The translations under genes and the position numbers were made by a program. The notes below the pieces were generated by a model. That model was not told where the DNA came from. It worked only from the letters and a program-made list of their open reading frames with translations, and did no database searches. Shown here piece by piece: positions 46,311 to 59,077 of a stretch of 64,000 nucleotides of DNA. Position 1 is the first letter of the stretch, and each line of letters begins with the position of its first letter. Source of the stretch: Cymbidium sinense (taxonomy: Eukaryota > Streptophyta > Magnoliopsida > Asparagales > Orchidaceae); assembly GCA_021442155.1 (NCBI GenBank), contig CM038221.1, positions 79,686,494 to 79,750,493 on the forward strand, read 5' to 3'.

Positions 46311-48960
46311 AATTAGGTTAGGATCTTGGAATATAGGTACTCTTACGGGTAAATTGGAATTAATAGATATTATGGTTCATAGAAAGATAAATATTTTATG
46401 TGTTCAAGAAACTAAATGGGTTGGTGAGAAGGCCAAGGAGATTGATAGTTTAGGTTTTAAACTTTTTAGGTAAAAGTCGAACTAGAAATGGTGTGATTAT
46501 AGATAAAAGTTTGAAGGATAATGTTATAAGTATTAATAGATGTGGAGATAGAATTATAGCTCTAAGATTATTGTTGATACTAAGATTATCAATGTTATAA
46601 GTGTCTATGCTCCTCAAGTAGGTTTGGAGGTAAGCTCAAAAAATTTTGGAATGAATTAGGGATTAATACAAGATACCTCTTGAAGAAAAATATTTATTGG
46701 GGAGATTTAAATGGACATGTTGGTAGTGGTAAGATTTTAAAGTATTCATGGTGGTTATGGTTTTGGAGTGACTAATGAAGAAGGTAGGACTATATTAGAT
46801 TTTGCCTTAGCTTATGATTTTTAGTTGCTAATACTTTATTTAAGAAAAGAGATGAACATATTATTACTTATAAAATGGATCTAGTAAAACACATATTGAT
46901 TATTTTCTGATAAGAAAAATAGATCGTTTAGATTGTAAAGATTGTAAGGTCATTTCAAGTGAAATTTTAAGTATCCAACATCGACTATTAGTTTTAGATT
47001 TTAAGATGAAAGGTTGTAAGAGAAAAAATAAACTAAATTATTGTCCTAGATTAGATGGGGACAAAGAACACAAATAAAAATATTTTAAGAGCAAGCTACA
47101 AGAAATTAGAATTTGGGATGTTCATAAGGAAGCTAACATTATGTGGGAAAAAATATCAAATGAAATTAAGCAAGTTTAAAGATGTGGAGAATCAAAAGGA
47201 AAACTTAATAAGAATAGTTGGTGGTAGTCGAGTGTACAAGAAAAGATAAGAAATAAGAACATTGTTATAAAACTTGGTTTAGATGTAAAATTATTGGAAA
47301 AGATATAAGTGGTCTGTAGAGATTCTAAGAAAGCAATATATGCAAAAATTTAGCTTTTAGTGATTTTACAATAGATTAGATACCAAAGAAGGTGAAAGAT
47401 GTATGTATAAGTTAGCCAAGCAAGAGATAGGAGAAGTAAAGACATAGTTCAAGTGAGGGGTATTAGGATGAAAATAATAAAGTGCTTTTCTTTAAAGATA
47501 TTGAAAATAGGTGGATGAGGTATTTTGATAAACTTTTCAATGAAGGATCAGAAGTGATTGATTTTAGCAACCTAATACCCTAAACAAAACAGAGGATTTC
47601 ATTTCTATCTCATATTAAATCTAAGTTGTGAAGCTTTAAAGAAAATGAAATGTGGAAAGCGATAGGACGGATAATATTCCAATAGATGTGGAAATGTTTA
47701 GGAGATCAAGGAATTTCTTTTTTTTTTAATGTTATTTTAAAGACTAAAAGATGCAGATGAGTGGAGAAAGAGTTTGTTGGTTCCTTTATTTAAGAATAAA
47801 GGTGATGTACAGATTTGCAAATTATAGAGAATTAAGTTTTTTACATTAAAATTATGGGAGAGAGTAATTGAGCATAGGTTTATGTGAAGTTTCTCAATCA
47901 ATTTGGTTTCATGCGGTAGATCTACTATGGATGCTATACATTTGTTAAGAGGTTTGATGGAGAAGCATAGAAAGTAAGAATCTACATATGATATTTATTG
48001 ATTTAGAAAGCTTATGATAAAGTCTCAAGAGATGTTCTTTGGAGAGTTCTAGAGCAGAAAGGAGTAAATTTTGGTTATATTCAAGTCATTAAGGATATGT
48101 ATTTATGTTACTTGTGTCCAAACACAAGGAGGATTGACAAAATATTTTCCTATTTTAGTTGGATTACAAGGATCAACATTAAGCCCTTATCTTTTACTTT
48201 AGTTATGGATGTTCTTAGGCATTTACAAGAAGATGTACCTTGGTGTATGCTTTTTTGATGACATTCTTCTTGTTGATAAGACTAGAGAAAGTCAATAAAC
48301 TTGAATTATGGAGGTCAACTTTAGAGTCAGGTTTTCATTTAAGTAGATCTAAAATTGAATATAGTGTAATTTTATTTGTAGAAGTTTTAGTGTTAGTGTT
48401 TTTTGGTGATCAAGTCATTAATAAGAGTGGCGATTGGATATTTAGGCTCTATTGTTCAAAATGATGGTGAAATAGATGGAGATGTTATTAGTAGAATTCA
48501 AGTTGGATGGTTGAAGTGGAGGAATGCATCGGCTATTATGTGATTAAAAGTTCCACTTAAACTTAAGGGAAAATTTTATAAGATGGTGGTAAGACCATGG
48601 CTTATGGTGTTTGAATGTTGGCCAATAAAGAGAAGCACAAGACTAAGTTAAGTGTTACAGATGAGGATGCTCAGGTGGATGAGTGGCTTTACTCTTAGAG
48701 ATAGAATGCAAAATGAGTATGTTGGAAAAAGTTTAGTAGCTCTAGTGGTAGATAAGATTAGGGAGAGTTTAGATGGTTTGGCCACATAAATGGCGTTTCG
48801 ATGACGATTAGAGTAGATAGATTTGCTTTATGTTAAGAAAGGTAGAGGTAGACCTAAAAGACTTGGTTAAGATGTATAAAAAATGATCTTAGTATACTTG
48901 AAATAAATGAGAATTTGACACATAATAGGACACAATGGAGCGAAGGATTCATGTAGCCAT
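46311..48960 (+). pseudogene. RTE LINE polyprotein remnant: AP endonuclease and reverse transcriptase
   Basis: Endonuclease motifs: IRLGSWNIGTLTGK (about 46309-46350), CVQETKWVGEKAKEID (about 46400-46445), RNGVIIDKSLKD, INVISVYAPQVGLE (about 46590-46630), GDLNGHVGS (about 46700-46727), EGRTILDFALAYD (about 46780-46820), IDYFLIRKIDRLDCKDCK (about 46894-46950), QHRLLVLDF. RT motifs: LFKNKGDVQICKNYRE (about 47788-47835), STMDAIHLLRGLMEKH (about 47922-47970), FIDLE..YDKV..DVLWRVLE (about 47995-48055), TQGGLTKYFP (about 48118-48150) and FFDDILLVDKTRE (about 48250-48290), where the usual Ala of the F/YADD box is lost with a frameshift. C-terminal: GEIDGDVISRIQVGWLKWRN (about 48469-48525), MRMLRWMSGFTLRDRMQNE, GRGRPKRLG. 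In many plant annotations such genes are labelled craniofacial development protein 2-like. Not functional here. Confidence 0.9.
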
Positions 48961-48976
48961 TTAGTGGGATTAAGGC

Positions 48977-48997
48977 TTGTTGTTGTTGTTGTTGTTG
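48977..48997 (+). repeat. (TTG)7 3' end of LINE-G
   Basis: Seven TTG units immediately before the right target-site duplication, a characteristic terminal microsatellite of plant RTE LINEs. Confidence 0.9.
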
Positions 48998-48998
48998 T

Positions 48999-49014
48999 AG
49001 AGTTTAAATTTAAT
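48999..49014 (+). repeat. Right target-site duplication of LINE-G
   Basis: Same 16 bases as 46111-46126. The array is low complexity, so chance matches are easier than usual, but this AAATTT-containing variant is uncommon in it. Confidence 0.78.
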
Positions 49015-49865
49015 TTAGATTTTAACTTTATTTATTTTAGTTTAGTTTAGACTTTAGATTTACTTTTAGAGTTTAGAGTTTAGTTTAATTTAGATTTAAA
49101 TTTTTAGAGTTTAGATTTTATTTTAGATTTATATTTTTAGATTTAGTTTAGATTTAGCTTTTATTTTTATTTGTAGTTTAGAGTTTAGATTTAGTTTAGA
49201 TTTTAGATTTTGGAGTTTAAATTTTAGTTTATTTTAGCTTTTTAGATTTTTACATGGAGTTTAGAGTTTAGTTTTAGTTTAGATTAGATTTCGTTTAGTT
49301 TAGTTTAAAGTTTAGAGTTTAGATTTTTAGATTTTTATTTAGATTTAGTTTAGTTTAGATTTAATTTAGATTTTGTAGTTTAGATTTTATTTTTTATTTT
49401 AGTTTAGTTTAGATTTTAGTTTATTTTGATTTTTAGTTTATACATTTATAGTTAGTTTAGTTTAGATTTAGTTTAGGTTTTCATAGTTTAGATTTAGATT
49501 TAGTTTAGGTTTTCATAGTTTAGATTTAGATTTAGTTTAGATTTTAGTTTAGTTTATATTTCAGATTTTAGTTTAGAGTTTAGGGTTTCGGGTTTAGTTT
49601 AGGGGGTTTAGGGTTTAGGGTTTTAGGACTTAGGGTTTAGAGTTTAGGGTTTAGGGTTATTTTGGGTTTACATTTAGGTTTTTTTTAAAAAAATTAGTGT
49701 TTAGCTTTTATTTTTTATTTATTAGGGTTTAGGGTTTATGGTTTAGGATTTTAAGGTTTATGGTTTAAGGTTTAGGGTTTAGGTTTAGGGTTTAGTTTTT
49801 ATTATTTACTTATTTTTTTAGTTTATATTTTAGGTTTAGGTTTTTATTTAATTTTTATTTTATAT
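49015..49865. repeat. Telomere-like array 9 (right part of the interrupted array)
   Basis: Continues the A module to about 49580, then G (49580-49780) and the start of a T module (49780-49865), which is cut by LINE-H. Confidence 0.85.
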
Positions 49866-51000
49866 TAGAGGCCTTTTCATTACTTTGATCACCATTCAAA
49901 CCCTCATCTAAGATCACATTTTCATCAATTAAGGCTGGCATAGAAGCAAGAATCGAATCATTTGAGATAGAATGATCATCCATAAATTTAGAGAACATAT
50001 TATTATCCATATTGTTACTAATATTGGGATCATTCAAATGTAAAGAACCATTGAGGGGTAAAGCATCCCTATTAACATGATTAACATCCAAAATTATGCT
50101 TAGAAAGATTCTCCACAAGATTGATGGATTAAGAGAATTTATTTTAGTTAAAGAATTGTCCATATTTTTATTTTAGGCACCTTAAAGTTGAGATCCAAGT
50201 TATTTTTAACCAATTTTGCTTCTTAAGGTGAGGTTTTACAAAATCAAACCAGACCATGACTTTTATAGTGGGGACAAAATACGGGAAACTTCTTAAATTC
50301 AACTTTTCACTAATAGCCACATTTCTCTAAACCTAGCCAAATTTTTAGAAATTTTTAGTTATATCAACTCACTAGAATAGTTTAGGGATGGCTATTATTA
50401 GTAGTAGATTTGAAGAGAGAACGTAGACATCCATACAAAAGAAATTTTAACAAAATGGACATGCATATTAGGAAGAGAGATCCATACAAGAATAATAGGG
50501 TTACTTAATATTAGTCCATTTAGATCTCATCGATATTGAAAACAAAATATGAGGTAATCCAAATCATTGGGGATCAAAATGTGGGTTCAATCAGTTTAGC
50601 TTCAAACTATGAAAGAAAGATCTAATATTCTCCAAAGTAGGATGACGTAAAGGGAACTTACCCACCAACGTAAATTCAAATAGCTTTACAAGCCTTTCCA
50701 CAACCAGTAACACATTATCGTGGCACAAGAAGGAAGTTGAAATAAGTTAGACTCACCGGTATTAGCCTTAGAAGAACATCCTTGAATGATTTTGAAGCCA
50801 GCAATGGACTTATGCCATAAACCCCCATAGAGTCAAAATCCTTATTGGGAGATATTAATTTTTGGGAAGTATAAATTATAGCCATAATCTTAGGGTGCAT
50901 GACACGATAATTTATATCAATTAGCAACAAGGTTGCCATAAACCACAGGATGCAGTATAAGGAAAGTTAAGAGAACCAAAATAGCGGAGGAGAGAGAAGA
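49866..51000 (-). pseudogene. LINE-H: ORF1 fragment with 5' end, cut inside the variable region
   Basis: Minus-strand ORF1 remnant. The 5' leader is pyrimidine-rich in sense (to about 51000). The open frame from 50939 contains ASKSFKDVLL near 50795-50765. A knuckle relic reads FCPHYKSHG (about 50285-50250), with the second Cys replaced by Tyr. The acidic variable region 50163-49866 (MDDHSISNDSILASMPALID) matches LINE-D (DDSISSNSI). It stops at about 49866, joined to the middle of a T module, with no ORF2 and no 3' end. Many small deletions. Confidence 0.75.
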
Positions 51001-52077
51001 TGGTTTAGCTTAGCTTGAGGTTTATTTCTTAGTTTAGCTTTATTTTTATTTTATTTTTTAAGTTTAGATTTTATTTTTTATTTTCAGGTTTTAGACTAAG
51101 TTTTTATTTTATTTTTTTATTTTAAAGTTTTTATTTTGGATTTTATTTTTAGTTTAGGTTTAGGTTTTCTTTAATTTATTTTATTTTATTTAGTTGATGT
51201 TTGGTTCAGTTTAGGTTTAGGTTTAGGTTTAATTTATTTTAGTTTAGGTTTAGGTTTATTTTATTTTTATTTTTGGCTTAGGGTTTTTTTAGTTTAGGGT
51301 TTAAGTTTTTTTAAAGGTTTTAGGTTTATTTCATAGGTTTAGGCTTTAATTAAATTTTTATTTTATTTTGTTTTAGGTATATTTTATTTTTATTTTAGGT
51401 TTAGTTTTTATTTTATTTAGGTTTTTTTATTTTATGTTTATTTTATTTTTTTTTAGTTTTAGTTTAGTTTAACCTTTATTTATTTTATTTAGTTTAGTTT
51501 TAATTTTATATATTTTTTTGATTTAGGTTTATTTTAGGTTTTAGTTTAGGTTTTTTAGTTTATCTATTTGTTATTTTTATTTAGGTTTTTATTTATTTAT
51601 TTTATTAGGTTTATTTAGTTTAGGTTTAGGTTTAGATTTTAGGATTTATTTAGGGTTTAGGTTAAGGTTTAGGTTTAGGTTATTTTAGTTTAGTTATTTT
51701 TAGTTTAGATTTTTTTATTTTGTTTATTTTATTTTATTTTGTGTATTTTAGTTTAGTTAAGTTTTATTTTCTATTTATTTTTATTTTATTTTTTAGGTTT
51801 AGGTTTAGTTATTTTATTTTATTTTAGGTTATTATTTTATTTTATGTTAATTTTATTTTAGGTTTTTTTATTTTAATGTATATTTTATATTTAGTTTAGT
51901 TTTATTTTTTTATTTTATTTTATTTTTTAGGTTTAGGTTTAGGTTTTAGTTAGGTTTTATTTTATTTTTAATTTTTTTTTATTTAGGTTTATTTATTTAT
52001 TTTATTTTTAGGTTTTATTTAGTTTGGTTTTACATTTTTATTATTTGTGGATTTTGGTTTAGGGTTTGGGGTTTAGG
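51001..52077. repeat. Telomere-like array 10
   Basis: Mostly TTTTA-rich: T-like 51001-51290, T (51290-51640, GGTATATTTTATTTTTATTT near 51385), mixed 51640-51900, T (51900-52040), and a short G stretch (52040-52077) ending at the A8 junction of LINE-I. Confidence 0.85.
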
Positions 52078-52100
52078 TTTTTTTTAGGAGGAATTTTATT
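52078..52100 (-). terminator. LINE-I 3' terminus: AATAAA and A8
   Basis: Sense strand AATAAAATTCCTCCTAAAAA, completing A8, then the C-rich array strand. A deletion removes the ATATGGG segment seen in LINE-C and LINE-F. Confidence 0.75.
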
Positions 52101-53299
52101 CAAAAAAGAGGGTTACAAGGTCCTTAATGGGATATAACACTGCTCAAGAGCTATAATCAGCCTAGAGAGTAAATCCCCTATCTAAGTACAACCAAAAGCA
52201 AAATAAAAGAATAAAGGAAAGCAAAAGATACAAATTGATTAACATAGATAAGCCAATGAATAGATCTAGGCCAAAGCTCTTCAAGATGAGAGAATGCATG
52301 ACACTAGGGAGCAAACCTGCAAGAGAATAAGAGAAATGCACCTACAAAATTATAGAAAGATAGAAATTAGAGTAGCTAAAGTAATACAGACAAAATGAAA
52401 ATTGAAAACAACATAAAAGAAGAAAGATTATAAAGAAGTGTGTGAGAAGGCTCAAGCTCACCACATCAAATGGGGCGATGCAAATATGAGCATCCAAACT
52501 TCAAATAAAGGGTTACATCTCAAGAGCTACTACCAAACCAAAAGGAGTGAAATCATCACAACCATCATAGCCAACAAACCCGGGGAAGATAGAACACCAT
52601 TTGTTGAAAGTCTTTGAGCCTTAGTACGCAAACCTAAACAAAGCCATAAACATAATAAAAAAAGGATATAATAAAGAGAATGGGAAAGAGGATCCCATGC
52701 AATAAATATCATCAATATAGTCACCATGGCATGAGAATCCCTACACATATGAAAATGAACCATCTTTGCTGATCCACCTTATTTTTACCGAGCCAAGAGT
52801 TTAATTAGGCCGATGAAAACCCACCACGAAAGTAGCATAAAAGGCAGAGAAAGAAGTAATATACAACCGTTGAAAAGCTCACAAATCCAACAAGGCAAAT
52901 CAAATAGCATGTAATTAACTCCATCCTAAACATATGGGACATATATGAAACTTACACTAGTAAGCCGTGAATATAGCCAAAAAGGTACCCAATCAATAAG
53001 CAATGTAGATGTTAACAACCTCCTTGTTAATAATCATTACAGAAGTTAGTAACCAGCAAGTGTAAAGCAAGACATCATAACCCAAACCCAAACAAGAAAT
53101 GCAGAATTCTAACAGAGCCAAGATAGGAATGCAGTAATAGATTAGATGGACCAGAAGCCATAGGTAATAAGCTGCACCCCACCACAAACAATTCCAAATA
53201 AGGACAATCAGAGAGACAACCCAAGAGTTGTCATATAAACCAAATAATCCCCAACAACAACCAAGATAGCAAATAACAAGCCATAAAACCACCCATTCG

Positions 53300-54650
53300 T
53301 AATAGCGGCATAAGATAATATCCAAGTAATAACATAATCACAGTGATCTACACAAGTCTAACTGAAATAAGATGAAAAAATAGCAGCAGATTAAATAGAC
53401 CACAAACATCAGGTGATCAGCTGCAGCCGGGTTGGAAACAACAAAAATAATCAAAAAAATAATTGCCAACAAATAGCCAACAATCTCAAAGGCAGCCTGC
53501 TGGACATAAGACCCGAAAATCTAATAGCCAACATTAAAAAATACAATACAATTATCACCCATAAGATAAAGAAAAAAGAGAGGTACAACAGATACAAAGG
53601 GGTTCAAAAGAGAGCCATCATTGAAATCCTTCAAAACAAAGAAGAACAGTTTGTAGCTAAACCAACATCCTAAAAGAGACAAAGAAATCATTAAGTAAGT
53701 CCAACTCAAAGAGAATAATAATACAATAGTATGCGCTTTCTCATTACAAGTTGGGAAGGTGAGGTTAGTAAAAAAGCAATAAAAAAATCCCCAAAAGTAC
53801 ATGAGAGACAACCCAATAGTAAGATATAAAACTCGATAATCCAATTCACCAACAACCAAGATAGAAATAATAGACATAAAACCACCATTCGAATAGACAA
53901 AGGCATAAGTTAATGTCCAAGTAATAGCATAATCACGTGATCCGACAAGTCTAATAATCAAGATGGAAAAATAGCAACATTAGATAGACCACAAACATGT
54001 GGTGATCAGCAACCGTTGGAAACAAAGAAAAATCAAAAATAAATAACAAACAACAACAACCAAGTATTCACGGACATAAGATCCAAAAAATCAACACCAA
54101 TAATTAAAATATAATACAATTATTGCACCCACCATAAGATAAGACAAAAAAATAGGGTACAACATAGACACAAAAGGGTTCAAAGGGAGCCATCATTGAA
54201 ATCCTTCAAGACAAAGGAGAGCTTGCCTAAACTAACATCCGAAAAGCAAAGAAAATATCATTAAGTCCAATCCTGCAAAGAGAGATAATAATAATAAGGG
54301 TATGAGTTCTCCTTAGGTTGGTAAGGTGAGGTTAGCAAAAGCAGAAAATACCCCAAAAGACTCAGACATAAGACCCAAAATCCAACCCAATAATTAAAAC
54401 AACAAAATAATTATTGCACCCACCATAAGATAATAAAAAATAGTGGTACAAAGATAGAAAGTGGTTCAAAGGAAAGCCATCTTTGAAATTTTGAAATCGC
54501 TAAAGACATGAAAGCAACTGGCCCAATATAACATGGTAAAAATAAGTTTGGAAGGAAATCGAAATTCCAATCTGCAAAGAAAGTTATAGTAGCAAGGGTA
54601 TTGCAGGTTTCTCTCCTTACAGGTTGTGGAGGTGAGGTTAGGAGCATAAG
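53300..54650. repeat. Diverged tandem units of about 0.3-0.6 kb in the LINE-I 3' region
   Basis: The shared blocks are about 595 bp apart (53327 and 53926), about 565 bp apart (53534 and 54096) and about 297 bp apart (54096 and 54393). This indicates units of variable length with internal deletions. Confidence 0.7.
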
Positions 54651-55106
54651 AGGGCCACATCCATAATAAAGGAGAAAAGATAGATAAATTAGGGCCTGTC
54701 ATGAAGCTATACAAAAATATAGCAATTAAACATTGATACAGCAAAGTCATGAGCCCCAGAATAGATTTCTAGAAAAAGGAAAAGAGACATAACACAACCT
54801 TAATCATATAATGGAAAATAGATACAGTAGGACCCCTTAACAAAATATTGATGATAAGAACTCTATCCCTGTTGATCAGAAAGTAAAGAAAAAATTAAAG
54901 CATAAGGTAATACATCTCCCTCAAAGCGGGGAAACTTACCTTACCATTAATGGTGGAAATAGCGAAGCGAGACCCAAAAAGGTTAGGGTAATTAATCCAA
55001 TGCCACAGAGATCACAATTAAGAAGGGGTATCAAGAGATGCATCAAAATCAGAGAAATAACAACACTAAATGAAGTTGATCATGCAAAGTAATATAAGCC
55101 AAAATA

Positions 55107-58100
55107 TGATGGATTAATTTTTTGAGGTAAGGAATCGGTGTCCAAATTAACCAAACCATGCAAATGTTTAGGAAGTGTAAGTTGATCAAAGAATTTTATG
55201 CCATCTAATCTAGCACCCAGTTAGCAAGGTAATCGACACATGCATTACCTTCACCATGAGTGATTTTAAAATAGAGTTGAGAAAGGAGAGCTCTAGTTCT
55301 TGAAGGTAGTACAATTCTATATTGCCCATTTTGGTGGAAGTCAAAAAGATCAAGCGAGGGCATCCACCTCAATCAAATATTGAGCCAACCTTTTGAAGGA
55401 AAATCTCAATAGCTTTGTAAAGCGCCATTAGCTTCAAAAGAAAGAGCAAATATTAAGGGGGTAAGCAAAAGCACATAGGACTTTACCATTAAGGTTTCTG
55501 AAAATGCCACCACAGCTAGAAGCATTTTGAGAGAGAGCCATCAGTGTTAACTTTAATAGTATTAGCATGAGGTTTTACCCTATAAACAATCTTGTCATCT
55601 TTACAGTTGGGTGGATCCGGCAAGTTAAAGTTTAAACCCTTTATTGGCCACAAATTTACAACCTTTGAATTGTAGTTAATTAAATTGGCATTAAACAAGT
55701 CACTTTTATTTTTAATTTAATTATCCTCATGTGGTTCATAGGAATCCCATGTTTTGCATCATTTCCATCCATATGAACCAAATAAGAGTGATAGCAATTA
55801 TGACTTTAATGTGGCCTTTAATAGTGTTTTCAAAATAAACTTCAAGAAGTTGGTATAGAGTTAAGGAGCCATTGAATTTGACAATATTAAAGAGATCATC
55901 ATACCAAATCCAAAGTTTGGAAGCAATGGCCTCGTTAACAAATACATGATTCACATTCTCAATGTGAAAGCAGCAGTAACATTTTGAAGGTAAGTAAAAA
56001 CCTTTACCCCACATCAAGGAGTCAAGAGGGATAAAGTTTTTTAAAATACACCAAGTTAGAACATAATAGGAAATAGGAATAGTGTTATTCCAAAGTTTAA
56101 AAAACACATTGGAGAAATCATGAGCTTCTTTAATATGAATCCAAACATTTTAAGGTTGAAATCACCATTTTGGGAAAGCTTAAAAAGGATCTGATCATGA
56201 TTGCTAGGAATGATAGGAATAATAGTAAGCTTATCTAAAAGAGAGAAAGAAATATAGTCAGTAAGCTTACTATTGTTCCACTTGTCATTCTGCCAGAAAG
56301 AGTTCACTTTAATAGCAGTAGTGGAGTGGGTAGAAAGTAATTTATCAATGGACCACCTCGGTCCAGTTATCTTGCCAAAAGAAAGAGGTTCGAGTTAATC
56401 CCCAAGAGATTAAGATTTCACTTCCCATTTGATGGAACAAAGTCTTTTCCATAGGAGAGTCTCCCACTTTATAGGGCAAATGAGAGGGCTTACCACGGCG
56501 TGTTTGGCATCATGAAATTAGCCCAAAGACTATGCTCTAAAATTCCACCAAAGTTTATAGGAAAAATAGTGATAGCTTCCTGATTGGTAATCCACCTTAC
56601 AAGAGTGCCATAGCTTTTATACCAAGAGGTCCAATGCATTCTTTTAGTAGAATTGTTAGAACCCCAGAAGAATTTGTTAAGGAGGCACTCAATTCTGTTA
56701 ATGGTATAATTGGTCAGCACAATAGTTTGAATGAGATATAAAGGCATGGAGTTAAGGGTGCTCTTAATCAAAGTGAGCCTACCACCAAATAAGAGTAAAT
56801 GAAATTCCCAAACAAAAATTTTATTAGAGATTTTTTGGATTAACTCATCAAAGAGATGTGATCTTTTCTAACCTTTAAAGAGCGGAGCACCAAGATATTT
56901 AATAGGAAGTTATTGTTGCTGAAAATTAGTAATTCTCAAGATTTGGTTGATCCTATTACTAAGGATTTTAGAGGAAGGAATGAAACAACTTTTACCTTTG
57001 TTAAGAAAGAGACCACTTTACCAAATTTATTTAAAAGATTCTTAATAGTTTTAATGTGATGAGTAGAGGCATTGCAAAAGATTATGAAGTCATCGAAAAC
57101 TAAGATGAGAGATGGGAAGACCACCTTGAGTTCTAAAAAAACATACTAGGATTATTGTTGAAAAGATCATTAGACTCCTCGAAAGATATTCAACAATAAT
57201 AAAAGAGAGGGAGATAAGGGATCTCCTTGTCTCAAACCATGCATAGAAGAAAAAACCTAGGGACTCACCATTCATGATAAGAGAACCAAACATTGGTAAT
57301 ACAATTTTAATGAGGATAAAATAGTCGAAAAACAAACAAATGAAGAATTTGGAAGAGGAAATTCCAAGAGAGGTTGTCAAAAGCTTTAGAGATGTCTAAT
57401 TTGAAAAGGATGTTACCCACCTGGTAGAAGCATCAATGTCATGAATCACTCTTGGGAGAAGAATGTTGTCGATATAGCTCTACCTTTAATGAAACCGGTT
57501 TGGTTGGGGAAATAATTTTATAGCGGGACTAATTCTATTGGCAATTAATTTAGCAATGAGTTTATGAAAGAAGGTGCAAAGGATAGGTCTAAAATCACCC
57601 CAAGATTGAGATTATTAATTTTGGGAATGAGAACAATGGAAGTGCTAGAAAATATCTAGGTAAAGGATTGCCATCAAAAAATCAATGACACATCAACAAG
57701 GTCGACTTAATAATAGGCCAACAATGAAAAAAATTGAGTGTAGCCTTCGGGGCCGCAATAGAATCGGTGTTCATGCTATTGAGAATATAATCTCGACTTT
57801 AGTAGGATGCAAATTAAGCAAATGGTTGTCATCATTAGTAATTTGAGGGAATCGTGTGAGAGTTGGAGAGAGCTTGTAAGGTAGGGTAGTTGTTTAATAA
57901 GTTTTTAAAATGATGTATGACATAATCTTTAATATCATTATTATCAATGATCCAGCTGCCGTTATCATTTTTAATTTTTTTAATAGAGTTTAAGCCTTTT
58001 TTTTTGATAAGAGCATAGAAATACTTGGTATTTGTCACCATCGCCATATGCTAGACCTTTTTGTGTTTCCTCCATATTTGATATTTAACCAAGTTATCTT

Positions 58101-59010
58101 TAGCTTCATTCAACTCCTCAAGTTTAGTAGAATCAGTCAAAATAACATCTTCGAGAGAAAAAACTAATTGTTCCATATTTTTGATATTGGCAAATAGATT
58201 TTTAAAATGATGCTTATTCCACCAATTTAGGTTTTAATTAAGCCTTTTAGGCTTAAGCCAGAGGCGAATCATGCCCTTAACCGAATTATCTGGATGAAGA
58301 GGAGCCATCCAGTTAATGGATACAACATTTATGAAATCAATGTGTTGGATCCACATTTTTGGAATCAAGAAGTTGGGGAGGATAATCTATTGGAGGATTT
58401 TGGATAGAAATCAAAGTGGAGCATGATCGGACAAAGTTCTCAAATGTTCAACAAAATAAAATTCCATTGATTGATCCAAAGAGATTAAAAGAGTCATATC
58501 AAGCAGTTTAGAGTTATGCCAGTATATTGAGACGAAAAAAATATCAATCGGATTGCAATCAAGAATCATATTAGTCTTCCATGGAATGAATGTTAGAGAG
58601 CAACCTCCCTTCTTTGAGGAAGAGAGAATAGTGTTAAAATCACCCCAACCAACCGGGGTTTGTTGGAGGAGGCAAAGTTCTTAAGTTATCCCAAGGATGT
58701 TCTATTACAAGAAGCATAAATAAAGGAACCTAAAGCGAAAATTCACCCAATGAGATGTGGACATTAACCAATTGTTGAAGATCATCAAGGATAGAGATGT
58801 TGACTAAATTATTCCAAAAATACCAAATTTTATTGCTAATATTATAAAAGAAATTTTGAAAGCCAAGCGTTCTAGCAACATGGTTGATCTTAGAAGAGTG
58901 TATGAATGGTTCAATAACAACAAGTAAGGCTATGTTATGAATACAGACTTCTAATACGGTTTAATGAGAGTCCCAATACCCAAACATTCCAAATTTTGAA
59001 AATTGATCAT
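55107..59010 (-). pseudogene. ORF2 of LINE-I (endonuclease, RT, zf-RVT, RNase H), heavily frameshifted
   Basis: Start relic at ATG 59010, with WNVW..G corresponding to WNVRGIG of LINE-C. The GDFNT endonuclease box near 58650-58630 is broken by a deletion, and SDH..LLL lies near 58430. RT relics run from about 57840 to 56490. The FADD box near 57105-57085 has lost two bases relative to LINE-C, breaking frame inside the catalytic motif. zf-RVT at 56107-55736 (VLTWCILKNFIPLDSLMWG, CYCCFHIENVNHVF) is the best zinc-ligand block in the window. RNase H follows at 55698-55200 (VNTDGSLS, EVDALA-like). Tail (LPKHLHGLVNLD) ends near 55107. Confidence 0.87.
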
Positions 59011-59077
59011 AATAAAATAAGAAAGAAAGGAAAAGAGATAACTAAAGAAATAAAAAAGAAGAAAAAAACTAAAATAG

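Larger units (their letters stand above)
46127..48998 (+). mobile_element. LINE-G: RTE-type LINE, near full length, decayed
   Basis: A different LINE clade from all others here, on the + strand. A short leader (46127-46310) is followed by an endonuclease-RT reading region and a 3' end of seven TTG units (48977-48997). This is the (TTG)n end typical of plant RTE elements, with no poly(A). It is flanked by a perfect 16-bp duplication and inserted in the middle of an A module. There is no ORF1, as expected for RTE. Full of frameshifts. Confidence 0.9.
52078..55106 (-). other. 3' region of LINE-I with several tandem units
   Basis: 3.0 kb. The terminal box GAGCATCCAAACTTCAAATA lies near 52488. 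Tandem units share TAATA(A/G)CATAATCAC (about 53327 and 53926) and CATAAGATAA..GGTACAAC (about 53560, 54130 and, more diverged, 54424). Each is followed by TTCAAA..GCCAT C(A/T)TTGAAAT. The minus frame 53961-53521 (146 residues) is hydrophobic and keeps FPTC and LKDFN motifs comparable to the LINE-F frame. No catalytic domain recognised. Confidence 0.7.

Noticed and set aside
47055..47249. 64-residue + strand open frame in LINE-G as a separate protein
   Set aside because: It lies in the decayed linker between endonuclease and reverse transcriptase of the RTE element and has no independent support.
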